Shown here: positions 1-8,167 of the stretch, piece by piece
How the letters are laid out: every line of letters begins with the position of its first letter
Numbering within the stretch: the stretch's first letter is position 1
The notes under the pieces: model-generated
Database searches by the model: none
What the model was told of the DNA's origin: nothing
The model's input: only the letters and a program-made list of their open reading frames with translations
Program-made: the position numbers and the translations under genes
Origin: an uncultured Lachnoanaerobaculum sp.
GTDB taxonomy: Bacteria; Bacillota; Clostridia; Lachnospirales; Lachnospiraceae
Assembly (NCBI GenBank): GCA_916720285.1
Contig: CAKAQP010000023.1
Span: forward strand, 1-18,351
Length of the DNA stretch: 18,351 nt
Direction: 5' to 3'

Positions 1-224
1 AAAAAGGTATAGAAAAGGGAATAGAAAAAGGAATAGAAAAAGGTATAGAAAAAGGAATAGAAAAAGGAATAGAAAAAGGAATAGAAAAAGGTAGGGTGGT
101 AGGAAGACAGGAAGGCGTTATAAGTATACTTGCATCTTTGGTAAATGACGGAATACTAAGTATTGATGAGGCTGCTGCCAGAGCAAATATGAGTGCCAAG
201 GATTTTGAGAAGTTTATAAAGTGA
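1..224 (+). CDS. C-terminal fragment of probable Rpn/PD-(D/E)XK nuclease-family protein (5' truncated)
   Basis: The frame opening at base 3 runs to a TGA at 222-224; the start lies outside the window. The visible part has seven copies of a KGIE tetrapeptide (3-86), then a basic GRVVGRQEG segment and a conserved-looking tail of about 40 residues (ILASLVNDGILSIDEAAARANMS) ending DFEKFIK. Such lysine/glutamate/glycine repeat tails followed by a short helical 'GILSIDEAA' module are, from family knowledge, typical of Rpn/YhgA-like recombination-promoting nucleases and related 'PD-(D/E)XK nuclease family transposase' proteins in Lachnospiraceae. The nuclease core is not visible, so the assignment rests on the tail alone. 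The helical end resembles a short helix-turn-helix-like segment. No terminator hairpin is evident before the rny promoter. Confidence 0.6.
   Translation, partial: KGIEKGIEKGIEKGIEKGIEKGIEKGIEKGRVVGRQEGVISILASLVNDGILSIDEAAARANMSAKDFEKFIK
3..86 (+). repeat. 12-bp in-frame tandem repeat, 7 copies (AAAGGAATAGAA)
   Basis: Seven consecutive 12-bp units (3-14, 15-26, 27-38, 39-50, 51-62, 63-74, 75-86) differ only at a few third-position or AAA/AAG changes (GGA/GGT). Each encodes K-G-I-E. The array begins at the window edge, so the true copy number is unknown. Being a multiple of three, copy-number change would lengthen or shorten the protein without a frameshift. Confidence 0.93.
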
Positions 225-261
225 TAGATCTAAACACAATCTGTATACAATCCTTACCGAC

Positions 262-290
262 TTTACTTTTTATTCATTTTTTGTTAAAAT
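262..290 (+). promoter_or_regulatory. Probable sigma-A promoter of rny
   Basis: TTTACT at 262-267 and TAAAAT at 285-290 are separated by 17 bp. The predicted start near 297 gives a leader of about 40 nt containing the AAGGAGGT ribosome binding site at 323-330, 6 nt before the rny ATG. Both hexamers deviate slightly from consensus, but spacing and position are right. Confidence 0.55.
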
Positions 291-336
291 TAGAATGTTG
301 TTTTGAACAATGAAAATTGAATAAGGAGGTGCTTTT

Positions 337-1893
337 ATGTCACAACTGGGAAGTATAATAATAGCGGTAATACTCTCAATAGTTGTTGTGGCGCCTCTAA
401 GTTGGAGTTTAGCGATTGCTCATCGTAAGAAGTCATATGAAGATAAGATCGGATCAGCAGAGATTAAATCCAGAGAAATAATAGAGGAAGCCTTAAAAAC
501 AGCCGAGACAAAGAAACGTGAAGCTCTCTTGGAAGCAAAAGAAGAGTCTATAAAGACAAAAAATGAGCTTGATAGAGAGGTGAAAGAAAGAAGGGCAGAG
601 TTAGCCCGCTATGAGAAAAGAGTACTTAGTAAGGAAGAAAACTTGGACAAGAAGCAGGATTTACTTGAAAAGAAAGAAGAGAGTGTTCTTGCAAGAGAGG
701 AAAAGATACTCGCAAGGAGCAAGGAAGTTGAATCCCTGTATGATAAGGGAATCGCCGAGCTTGAGAAAATATCCGGACTCACAAGTGAACAAGCTAAGGA
801 ATTTTTGTTACAATCAGTTGAAGATGAAGTAAAACATGACAAGGCAAAGCTTATTAAAGAGCTTGAAAATGTCGCAAAGGATGAAGCCGAGAAAAAGGCT
901 AAGGAATATGTGGTTACTGCGATTCAAAGATGTGCAGCAGACCATGTGGCTGAGACGACAGTTTCAGTAGTTGCGTTACCGAATGACGATATGAAAGGTA
1001 GAATCATAGGTCGTGAGGGTAGAAATATACGTACACTGGAACAGCTTACAGGAGTGGAGCTTATCATTGACGATACCCCTGAGGCGGTAGTTTTATCCTG
1101 TTTTGATCCTGTAAGAAGAGAAGTGGCCAGAGTAGCACTTGAAAAGTTGATTGTTGACGGTCGTATTCACCCTGCAAGAATTGAAGAGATGGTGGATAGG
1201 GCAAAGAAAGAAGTTGACGGTATTATGAGAGAGGAAGGCGAGAATGCTGCACTTGAGGTTGGTGTGCACGGTATACATCCTGAACTCATAAAATTACTTG
1301 GAAGAATGAAATTTAGGACCAGTTATGGTCAGAATGCTTTAAAGCATTCTATTGAAGTGGCACAATTGTCAGGACTTTTGGCAGCAGAAGTTGGAGTGGA
1401 TATTAGATTGGCGAAGAGAGCCGGTTTACTACATGATATTGGAAAAGCCATCGACCATGAGGTGGAAGGTTCACATGTACAGATTGGTGTGGAACTTTGT
1501 AAGAAGTACAAGGAACATCCGGTTGTAATCAATTCTGTAGAATCACATCATGGAGATGTTGATCCGGATTCACTTATTGCATGTTTGGTACAGGCGGCAG
1601 ATACTATTTCCGCAGCAAGACCGGGTGCAAGAAGAGAAACACTGGAGACATATACTAACAGACTGAGTCAGCTTGAAGAAATCACTACATCATTTGACGG
1701 AGTTGAGAAATCATTTGCTATACAGGCAGGCCGTGAGGTAAGAATCATGGTATTGCCTGAGAAGGTAAGTGATGATGATATGGTTATTTTGGCCAGAAAT
1801 ATCTCAAAGAGAATAGAAGAAGAGATGCAATACCCGGGTCAAATAAAAGTAAATGTGATCAGAGAATCAAGAGTGGCAGATGTTGCAAGATAA
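337..1893 (+). CDS. rny: Ribonuclease Y
   Basis: RNase Y is the membrane-anchored endoribonuclease that initiates mRNA decay and processing in many Firmicutes. All expected parts are present in 518 aa, the usual length. An N-terminal transmembrane helix spans about residues 5-28. A long charged coiled coil follows (about 30-190). The KH RNA-binding domain (about 208-270) has its GxxG loop as GREG at 225-228 within GRIIGREGRNIR. The HD phosphohydrolase domain (about 332-425) carries the metal-binding His-Asp pair H366/D367 in AGLLHDIGKAID, plus the downstream SHHGD motif. The C-terminal part (PGQIKVNVIRE) is typical of the family. The ATG follows AAGGAGGT by 6 nt. The gene appears monocistronic, with its own promoter (262-290) and a strong terminator (1900-1928). 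Nothing is missing or unusual. Confidence 0.97.
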   Translation: MSQLGSIIIAVILSIVVVAPLSWSLAIAHRKKSYEDKIGSAEIKSREIIEEALKTAETKKREALLEAKEESIKTKNELDREVKERRAELARYEKRVLSKEENLDKKQDLLEKKEESVLAREEKILARSKEVESLYDKGIAELEKISGLTSEQAKEFLLQSVEDEVKHDKAKLIKELENVAKDEAEKKAKEYVVTAIQRCAADHVAETTVSVVALPNDDMKGRIIGREGRNIRTLEQLTGVELIIDDTPEAVVLSCFDPVRREVARVALEKLIVDGRIHPARIEEMVDRAKKEVDGIMREEGENAALEVGVHGIHPELIKLLGRMKFRTSYGQNALKHSIEVAQLSGLLAAEVGVDIRLAKRAGLLHDIGKAIDHEVEGSHVQIGVELCKKYKEHPVVINSVESHHGDVDPDSLIACLVQAADTISAARPGARRETLETYTNRLSQLEEITTSFDGVEKSFAIQAGREVRIMVLPEKVSDDDMVILARNISKRIEEEMQYPGQIKVNVIRESRVADVAR

Positions 1894-1899
1894 TAATAG

Positions 1900-1928
1900 G
1901 GCGATAGCGAGTAGCTGTCGCCTTTTTT
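1900..1928 (+). terminator. Rho-independent terminator of rny
   Basis: GGCGATAGC (1900-1908) pairs with GCTGTCGCC (1914-1922) through nine base pairs including one G-U, with a 5-nt loop GAGTA and a T6 tract at 1923-1928. It starts 6 nt after the rny stop codon. Confidence 0.92.
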
Positions 1929-1998
1929 AGTGTAAAATTATAAATTTTGATTGTAACCTTTTGGTAAGTATTTTAAAGAAAATATCATATAATAGTAA

Positions 1999-2027
1999 TT
2001 GACTGAAACTCTAATATAGTATTTAAT
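1999..2027 (+). promoter_or_regulatory. Promoter of the cell-wall-binding protein gene
   Basis: TTGACT (1999-2004) and TTTAAT (2022-2027) with exactly 17 bp between them, each matching 5 of 6 consensus bases. Transcription would begin near 2034, downstream of the ATG at 2031, which supports the later start at 2079. A second perfect TATAAT at 1988-1993 lacks a convincing -35 box. Confidence 0.65.
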
Positions 2028-2078
2028 AGTATGGAGAGAATATTATATAAACATATAGATATGAGTGAAAGGAAATAT

Positions 2079-3050
2079 ATGAAAAATTTCGGAAGAAAAT
2101 TTGCTGTAGCGGCAATAAGTGGAATAATAAGTTTGGCGGCTTCTATGACTGCATTTGCGGCATCGGGAATCAAGTCTGTAAAGATAAATATAAAATCTGA
2201 TGCGATTACAGTAGGTAAAGACAGGGATATAAACGATATTACGGTAAATGTATCAGGAAGCAATTACTACATTGACGGTGTCGATTTTATGGATATGGGT
2301 ACTACATGGGAGATTACAGATACTCCTAAGATTACAGTACATTTGTCTGCAAATGACAATTATTACTTCAGCGTTTATAAGGCTGAGGACTTTAAAATAA
2401 CAGGTGGAGAGCTTATAGAGGCAAGAAGAGAGAACAGTTCAAATGATTTATACGTAGATATACAGTTACCGGCGTTGATAAATCAGGTATCACCTATAGA
2501 AACGGTAAATTTAAGCAGTAACGGTCAGGCTGCATGGAGCATATCACAGGGGGCTTCAGGTTATCAGGTAAAGCTTATAAGAGATAATACATCTACAGTC
2601 GGCGGAGTGCAGAATTTTACCACAAATAGTGCAAACTTTAAGTCACTCATGACAAAGTCAGGTACATACACATTGAAGGTTAGAGCTGTAAACGGTGACG
2701 GTACAAAGAGCAGTGCATGGGTATCATCAAGCACAGTAACAATAAGTCAGGCTGAGGCTACAAACAATTACAATGAGAGTAAGAATGCTACAACACTTCA
2801 AGGCACATGGCAGAGAAATACTACAGGTTGGTGGTATGCATTCTCTGACGGTACATATGTAACTTCATCATGGAAGCAGATAGGCGGTGAATGGTACTAT
2901 TTCAATGCTGACGGATATATGCTTGTGGGATGGCAGAATATTGGAGGCAACTGGTACTATATGGACCTTAACAGAGGAAATATGCTTTCAAACACTACAA
3001 CACCTGACGGATACTTTGTAAATGAATCAGGTGTATATGTTGCAAGATAA
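2079..3050 (+). CDS. Secreted protein with C-terminal cell-wall (choline-type) binding repeats
   Basis: The chosen start at 2079 gives 323 aa and is preceded by GAAAGGA (2067-2073) with 5-nt spacing. An in-frame ATG at 2031 would add 16 residues before the signal peptide and sits at or upstream of the predicted transcript start. Residues 1-27 form a Sec signal peptide (basic KNFGRK, hydrophobic core, AFA before ASG). Residues 28-135 are a beta-rich region I do not recognise. About 138-225 resembles a fibronectin type III fold (GYQVKLIRDN, YTLKVRAVNGDGTKSSAW). Residues 241-323 hold three or four cell-wall-binding repeats (GWWYAFSDG, SWKQIGGEWYYFNADG, GWQNIGGNWYYMD), the type that binds choline or other teichoic acid/glycan decorations. 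There is no catalytic domain, although such proteins are often auto-labelled amidases. It likely acts at the cell surface as an adhesin or structural protein. Confidence 0.88.
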   Translation: MKNFGRKFAVAAISGIISLAASMTAFAASGIKSVKINIKSDAITVGKDRDINDITVNVSGSNYYIDGVDFMDMGTTWEITDTPKITVHLSANDNYYFSVYKAEDFKITGGELIEARRENSSNDLYVDIQLPALINQVSPIETVNLSSNGQAAWSISQGASGYQVKLIRDNTSTVGGVQNFTTNSANFKSLMTKSGTYTLKVRAVNGDGTKSSAWVSSSTVTISQAEATNNYNESKNATTLQGTWQRNTTGWWYAFSDGTYVTSSWKQIGGEWYYFNADGYMLVGWQNIGGNWYYMDLNRGNMLSNTTTPDGYFVNESGVYVAR

Positions 3051-3069
3051 TAAATAATATAGTGTATAT

Positions 3070-3112
3070 AAAAAGAAACTCCGGACTGTAATACAGTTTA
3101 GAGTTTCTTTTT
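3070..3112. terminator. Bidirectional terminator between the cell-wall protein gene and lacZ
   Basis: AAAAAGAAACTC (3070-3081) and GAGTTTCTTTTT (3101-3112) are perfectly complementary over 12 bp, with an inner ACTGT/ACAGT stem in the loop. A and T tracts at the two ends make it usable in both directions. It sits between the stop of the plus-strand gene (3050) and the stop of minus-strand lacZ (3160). Confidence 0.92.
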
Positions 3113-3159
3113 AAGTTAATGTAAATTTACTTTAATATAGGCAAATCTCTTTGATATAT

Positions 3160-6100
3160 TTAGATTCCCTTTATAACAAAGCTGAATTTTAAATTGCCTT
3201 CACCTCTTATCAGATAATCTTCAAGAGTAGGTGCACCCCAGGTATCATCGCCTCCTATACCCATCTGTGCAAGATTCACACGAAGTACAGTCTTTGTAAC
3301 AGGCGGCAATTCAAAGTCATGTCTTGCCTCTTCAATCTCACTCGAAGTATAGCAAAGGGCTGAAACATTGATACAATTTCCTGCAACTATAAGGCCTCGT
3401 CCCTTCTTATCGGTAATCTTTGCAAATCTTACATGAGATTTATTGCCGCTCTCCTGTGGTGAGAGATATTTAGCAAGCTGATCCGCTACCTTGCCTTCGA
3501 AAAGGTCAATCTTTGCACCCGGAAGTCTGTCGGAGTAAGTTTCCATAGGACCTGCACCATACCATGAAATATTTTCATATTCAGGCTTTAACTTAAACAT
3601 TGTACCGAACTCAGGTAAATCATAATTCCCCGTTTCACTCTTATAATCCATGTTTATCTTGATGCTGCCGTCACCAAACACTTCATATTCCACAGTTAGC
3701 TCATCGCTGCATTCAGGCAGGGCATATTTATAAGTCACAGATACATAAGTATCATATTCTTTTATAACAGGTCTGAATGCAGGCCAATAAGTACTGTCTT
3801 CACGTGGAACTTTTGTAGTGGCATAAAGTGAAGCCGTTTTCCATTTTGAATATCTGAAAGGCATATTATTGCCGAAATCATTGTCTGTAGGCGGTCTCCA
3901 GAAATTAGGTCTCGGTATAGCTTTAAGTAACTCTTTACCTGCATATCTGTAAGAAACAAGTCCGCCGAAATTCTGTGAGAACAGAGCTTCAAAATTATCA
4001 CCCTTTATCCCGAAGTTCACAACTCCCATTGTGAGCTTATATGGTTTATTTTCACAGAGTATAGTATCACAAATAATAGTCTCATCAAAATTTGAGAAAA
4101 GAGCATCATATGCCTTATTACCTTCTCTTAAAACAACTTCTGTAAATGAAACTTCGCCAAGGTTATATAAGGTTTCAATATTAAAAACGGCCTTAACACC
4201 TATAACAAGCTCATCGCCATAAATATCAAAAAGCTTTCCGGCTTTTTCTTTGATATTTAGAGAATGCTCAGTCTTTGACAATCCTTCACCTTTTAAATAA
4301 AAACTTCTTTCATATAAAGTCCTTCCGAATTTCTTTATATAAATAACAAATTTATAGTCATTCAAATCTCTGAAAAGATTTCTGTTGTGTACATATAATA
4401 AGTCTTTGTCAAAATCCATCTTTAAATCAACAGGTCTGTAATTATATCTTACCGCCTGTATTTTAGGGGAAATATCTCTGTCACCTCCGTATACTATACC
4501 GTCTCCGCTGAAGTTATAGTCGGTGGGAGAGTCATCAAAATCTCCTCCGTAGTACTGAGTATCATTGCCGAAAGGATCTTTACCGGTAATACTTTGATCG
4601 ATATAGTCCCAGATAAACCCACCTTGGAAAAGCTCCTCTTCCCATGCAAGCTCGGTATAAAGTTGCATACCTCCACATGAGTTACCCATTGCATGAGTAT
4701 ATTCACATTCAATAAAAGGTTTATCTCTGTGAGTTTTCAAAAATTCCTTTACATCAGCTACCTTGGCATACATTCTGCTTTCGATATCTGAGGTATCATT
4801 GTAACGACGGTCATTGAAAACACCCTCATAATGAACAAGTCTGCTTGAATCTTTTTGCCTGAAGAATTCGCTCATCTCATATATATCGCTTCCTCCATAG
4901 CTTTCATTTCCACATGACCAGATAAGTATGGAAGAGTGGTTTCTGTCTCTCATATACATGGAGTTTGCTCTGTCAAGTAAAAGCGGCATCCACTCTTTCT
5001 TATCACCGGGAACTACCATATCATAGTCGGAAACACCGCTAAGAAGTCCGTCCCAGCTGCCGTGAGACTCAAGATTGCATTCATCCATAAGATAGATGCC
5101 GTAGATATCACATAGCTCATAGAGTGCAGAGCAGTTTGGATAATGGCTTGTTCTTATGGCATTGATATTGTTTTCCTTCATGGTAACTATATCTTTTTTT
5201 ACTTCCGCATAGCTGATTGCACGACCGGATTTAGAGCTGAAATCATGTCTGTCCACACCGGCAAATACAATTCTTTTACCGTTGACAGTCATTATATTAG
5301 CTGAATTTTTTTCAAATAATCTAATACCGATTTTTACAGAAGTTACTTCAAGTAAATTATCACCGTCATATATTTCAATGTACAAAGTGTAGAGATTAGG
5401 GATTTCGGCACTCCAAAGCTTCGGATTATTTATCTCAAGGAAAATATTATTTTCACCGGAAACCGGATCCTTATCAAGCTCTGTCACAACAGTTTCATCA
5501 AAGAAGTACCTAAACTCATTAGACTTTAAAGTCATATCAAAAGCGTCATATAATCTGAGTTTGACTTTGGCGCTTTGGCTTAGAGTCAATGATATATCCA
5601 ATTTGACTTTATCAAGATTCTTATTTTCAAATATCTGTTTTACACCTATATCCTGCAAATGGCACTTCGGCTTTGCGTAGAGACAGATATCTCTAAAAAT
5701 TCCTGAGAATCTGAAGAAATCCTGATCTTCAAGCCAGCTGCCTGAACACCATTTTGCAACCTGCATTGCAAGTTTGTTCTCACCCTTTACTATATATTTA
5801 CTTAAATCAAACTCTGAAGGAGTAAAACTGTCTTCACAGTAGCCAATATAGTGTCCGTTTAACCATACGGCGGCCGCACTCTCAACACCTTCCATTCTTA
5901 AAATAATATCCTTGCCTGTAAAACTCTCAGGTAATGTAAAGTATTTTACATAGCTTGCAACAGGATTAAAGTCAGTAGGAGACTGTCCTGATTTAAGCCC
6001 CTGTCTGCCGTCCCAAGGGTATGCGACATTGGCATAATGAGGTCTGTCATAGCCTTCCATTTGTATATGTGCAGGAACTCTGATATCCTCCCAGTTTTTG

Positions 6101-6315
6101 CAGTCAAAGCTTAAAAGCTCAAATCCGTCAGGAGTGGAGTCAGGATTGATTGAGTAATCAAATTTCCATATACCGTTCAGATTGTAGTATAGAGAAGACT
6201 CACCCTTTATAAGTTCATTCCTATTTGCAAATAACTTATGATCTGAATGTGCCGGAAGTCTGTTTTCCTCAAAAACAGTAGGTTCTAAAATGTTCTTTAA
6301 GATATCTTTATTCAT
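3160..6315 (-). CDS. lacZ: Beta-galactosidase, GH2 family, LacZ type
   Basis: A 1051-aa glycoside hydrolase family 2 enzyme, close to E. coli LacZ length, that hydrolyses terminal beta-galactosides such as lactose. The N-terminal sugar-binding domain (about 40-215) contains GYDRPHYANVAYPWDG and GSWLEDQDFFRFSGIFRD. An immunoglobulin-like domain (about 218-335) precedes the TIM barrel (about 336-620). The barrel contains GVDRHDFS, RTSHYPN, MDECNLESHG, the acid/base Glu471 in ILIWSCGNES and the nucleophile Glu538 in FIECEYTHAMGNS. GGFIWDYIDQ follows. The C-terminal beta-sandwich (about 750-1050, Bgal small-chain domain) shows FWRPPTDNDFGN, YGAGPMETYSDR and LSPQESGN. No signal peptide is present, so the enzyme is cytoplasmic. 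The ATG is preceded by AGAGAGG (complement of 6321-6328). It is the last gene of the importer operon, 88 nt after the second permease. Confidence 0.96.
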   Translation of the reverse strand: MNKDILKNILEPTVFEENRLPAHSDHKLFANRNELIKGESSLYYNLNGIWKFDYSINPDSTPDGFELLSFDCKNWEDIRVPAHIQMEGYDRPHYANVAYPWDGRQGLKSGQSPTDFNPVASYVKYFTLPESFTGKDIILRMEGVESAAAVWLNGHYIGYCEDSFTPSEFDLSKYIVKGENKLAMQVAKWCSGSWLEDQDFFRFSGIFRDICLYAKPKCHLQDIGVKQIFENKNLDKVKLDISLTLSQSAKVKLRLYDAFDMTLKSNEFRYFFDETVVTELDKDPVSGENNIFLEINNPKLWSAEIPNLYTLYIEIYDGDNLLEVTSVKIGIRLFEKNSANIMTVNGKRIVFAGVDRHDFSSKSGRAISYAEVKKDIVTMKENNINAIRTSHYPNCSALYELCDIYGIYLMDECNLESHGSWDGLLSGVSDYDMVVPGDKKEWMPLLLDRANSMYMRDRNHSSILIWSCGNESYGGSDIYEMSEFFRQKDSSRLVHYEGVFNDRRYNDTSDIESRMYAKVADVKEFLKTHRDKPFIECEYTHAMGNSCGGMQLYTELAWEEELFQGGFIWDYIDQSITGKDPFGNDTQYYGGDFDDSPTDYNFSGDGIVYGGDRDISPKIQAVRYNYRPVDLKMDFDKDLLYVHNRNLFRDLNDYKFVIYIKKFGRTLYERSFYLKGEGLSKTEHSLNIKEKAGKLFDIYGDELVIGVKAVFNIETLYNLGEVSFTEVVLREGNKAYDALFSNFDETIICDTILCENKPYKLTMGVVNFGIKGDNFEALFSQNFGGLVSYRYAGKELLKAIPRPNFWRPPTDNDFGNNMPFRYSKWKTASLYATTKVPREDSTYWPAFRPVIKEYDTYVSVTYKYALPECSDELTVEYEVFGDGSIKINMDYKSETGNYDLPEFGTMFKLKPEYENISWYGAGPMETYSDRLPGAKIDLFEGKVADQLAKYLSPQESGNKSHVRFAKITDKKGRGLIVAGNCINVSALCYTSSEIEEARHDFELPPVTKTVLRVNLAQMGIGGDDTWGAPTLEDYLIRGEGNLKFSFVIKGI

Positions 6316-6348
6316 TTTTACCTCTCTTAAAATTATATTTTATCAACA

Positions 6349-6385
6349 AAAGGTATGAAATCTTGATACAAGTTTTCACACCTTT
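6349..6385 (-). other. Stem-loop between permease and lacZ (possible partial terminator or processing site)
   Basis: Arms 6349-6360 and 6374-6385 form a 12-bp stem with a 13-nt loop. On the minus-strand RNA the single imperfect position becomes a G-U pair, so the hairpin is continuous; on plus-strand RNA it would be an A-C mismatch. This favours function in the operon's direction. The sequence after the stem (TGTTGATAAAATATAATT) lacks a clean U tract. It is therefore more likely an mRNA-stabilising, processing or attenuating element than a full terminator. Confidence 0.55.
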
Positions 6386-6403
6386 AAAAAAGCATATCAT
6401 ATA

Positions 6404-7210
6404 TTACTTTACAGCACCTGTAATTCCTTCAGCAAACTGCTTTTGGAGTACGAAGAATATGATAACTGTAGGTATACTGCAAAGAAGTACCGCAAGCATC
6501 AGTACACCATAGTCGGTTACATAGCCTTCTTTTAAGTTTGCTACCAACATAGGCATTGTAATGGATGTTTTTTCAGTCATTATTACCTTTGGCCAAAGAT
6601 ATGAGTTCCAAGCACCCATAAAGGTAATGATTGCTGCTGAAGCATATGTAGACTTCATAGTAGGAATAAATATTCTGAGGAATATACTGAATTCATTTAA
6701 TCCGTCAAGTCTTGCAGCTTCAAGAATATCATGTGGGAATGATCTGGCACTCTGTCTAAAGAGCATTATCAAAAACGGTGTGGACAATGTAGGAAGTAAA
6801 AATCCCAAAGTTGTATTTAAAAGTCCCCACTTTGAAAACATCTGGAACAGAGGAATCATAATAGCTACAAAAGGAACCATCATTGCCAACAAAAGTACCG
6901 CCATAATGGCATCCTTTGCCTTATCATGGTATATTTCAAAGCCGTAGCCTGCAAGTGAACAGATAAAAAGTGCCAATACCGTCATCATTATTGAATATTT
7001 AAATGAATTGATCATAGCACTGCTTACATCACTTGCTGCAAGCAGATTTGAAAGATTTTTAAAGAGATAACTTCCGGGTAGGAGAGCACCTCTTATTACA
7101 TCTATACTTGCATGAGTGGCACTGACTGCCATCCAGTATAGAGGGAAAATCGATATAAGTGAAACAATGGTCAAAAATACATATTTTACAACAGTTTTTA
7201 TTTTAGTCAC
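6404..7210 (-). CDS. Sugar ABC transporter permease, MalG/LacG type
   Basis: Second membrane subunit of a carbohydrate importer of the CUT1 group. With the chosen start it has 268 aa, usual for the family. About six transmembrane helices are visible, the first in YVFLTIVSLISIFPLYWMAV. The cytoplasmic EAA loop that docks the ATPase is EAARLDGLNEFSIFLRIFIP, followed by the typical FMGAWNSYLWP. Two GTG starts are possible. GTG at 7210 has AGGTGA (complement of 7216-7221) 5 nt upstream and overlaps the upstream gene's end by 8 nt. GTG at 7219 would add three residues but has only a weak GAAAG upstream, so 7210 is preferred. The overlap implies translational coupling to the preceding permease. Substrate is inferred from the adjacent lacZ as a beta-galactoside. 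Confidence 0.92.
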   Translation of the reverse strand: MTKIKTVVKYVFLTIVSLISIFPLYWMAVSATHASIDVIRGALLPGSYLFKNLSNLLAASDVSSAMINSFKYSIMMTVLALFICSLAGYGFEIYHDKAKDAIMAVLLLAMMVPFVAIMIPLFQMFSKWGLLNTTLGFLLPTLSTPFLIMLFRQSARSFPHDILEAARLDGLNEFSIFLRIFIPTMKSTYASAAIITFMGAWNSYLWPKVIMTEKTSITMPMLVANLKEGYVTDYGVLMLAVLLCSIPTVIIFFVLQKQFAEGITGAVK

Positions 7211-8093
7211 GCTTATCACCTACTTTCATCTGTACTGCGGCAAGTACTGCCACTAAAATCAAAATAAAGAATGACATGGCAGCTGAGTAGCCGAAGTTTG
7301 GTACATATTTAAATGAAGTGTTATAAATATAATGAGACATTGTAATTGTTGCATTTGCCGGACCTCCGCTTGTGAGGTTTACAGACTCATCAAACAACTG
7401 CAATGTACCGTTTGTTGACATGATAGCCGTAAGTAAAATCATAGGCTTTAAAAGCGGAATGGTTATTTTTCTTAATATCTGGAAATATGTTGCTCCGTCA
7501 ATCTTTGCGGCTTCATATATGGAATACTCTATATTTTGAAGTCCTGCAAGATAGAATACCATGTTGTAGCCCGTCCATCTCCAAAGCAGAGCGATTATAA
7601 TAACAATTCTTGCCGCAAAAGGATTTGAAAGGAAATTATAACCGGTATGTAAAATTCCAAGATTTACAAGAGCGGTATTTATATAACCGTCCACTGCAAA
7701 AAGTGATCTGAATATAATGGCATATGATACAAGAGATGTAGCACATGGCAGGAAAATACAGGTTCTGAAAAGCCCTTTAAACCTTAAATGCTTATCATTT
7801 AATAAAGATGCCAAAAGAAGAGCAAATAAAAGCATTATAGGTACCTGAACTATCAGGTATATAAAGGTGTTTTTCAAAGACTGCATAAATATTGCATCAG
7901 CAAACATTCTCTTATAATTTGTTAACCCGGCAAAAGAAATTTTTGCACCGACACCGCTTTGCATAGACAGTATTATGGCTCTTATCATCGGATAGAAACT
8001 CATAACGGCTATGAGTACGGTTGCAGGAGTCAAAAATATCCAACCTGATATATTTTGTTTTTGTGAGAGTGAAAGTTTTTTCTTATTCCCCAT
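7203..8093 (-). CDS. Sugar ABC transporter permease, MalF/LacF type
   Basis: First membrane subunit of the CUT1 carbohydrate importer, 296 aa. The N-terminus is cytoplasmic and basic (MGNKKKLSLSQKQ). A first helix follows (GWIFLTPATVLIAVMSFYPM) and about six membrane spans in total. The family signature FAGLTNYKRMF lies after the first helix. The EAA loop EAAKIDGATYFQILRKITIP is followed by the typical region containing GGPANAT. The ATG is preceded by AAGGAG (complement of 8100-8105) 6 nt away. It overlaps the next permease gene by 8 nt and lies 74 nt after the binding-protein gene, with a GC-rich stem-loop between. No ATP-binding subunit gene is in the window. Confidence 0.94.
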   Translation of the reverse strand: MGNKKKLSLSQKQNISGWIFLTPATVLIAVMSFYPMIRAIILSMQSGVGAKISFAGLTNYKRMFADAIFMQSLKNTFIYLIVQVPIMLLFALLLASLLNDKHLRFKGLFRTCIFLPCATSLVSYAIIFRSLFAVDGYINTALVNLGILHTGYNFLSNPFAARIVIIIALLWRWTGYNMVFYLAGLQNIEYSIYEAAKIDGATYFQILRKITIPLLKPMILLTAIMSTNGTLQLFDESVNLTSGGPANATITMSHYIYNTSFKYVPNFGYSAAMSFFILILVAVLAAVQMKVGDKRD

Positions 8094-8115
8094 AAATTTC
8101 TCCTTCGATTAAACA

Positions 8116-8150
8116 AGGGGGAGACTTGACCATGGCCAAACCTACCCCCT
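8116..8150 (-). other. GC-rich stem-loop between binding-protein and permease genes
   Basis: AGGGGG (8116-8121) pairs with CCCCCT (8145-8150). The loop holds a further near-palindrome, TTGACCATGGCCAA. There is no real U tract after it on the minus strand (TGTTTAATC). In maltose-type operons such hairpins partly stop transcription or block 3' decay, giving more binding protein than permease; that role here is inference. Confidence 0.6.
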
Positions 8151-8167
8151 GACAAAACCTTAAAATA

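Noticed and set aside
2031..2078. Upstream ATG extending the cell-wall-binding protein by 16 residues
   Set aside because: Lies at or before the predicted transcript start, has no ribosome binding site, and would bury the signal peptide; ATG at 2079 has GAAAGGA at 5 nt.
3121..3130. GTAAATTTAC palindrome downstream of the bidirectional terminator
   Set aside because: Short AT-rich palindrome in a 3' region, likely chance.
6561..6947. 128-aa open frame on the plus strand inside the permease gene
   Set aside because: Antisense shadow of a clear MalG-type permease.
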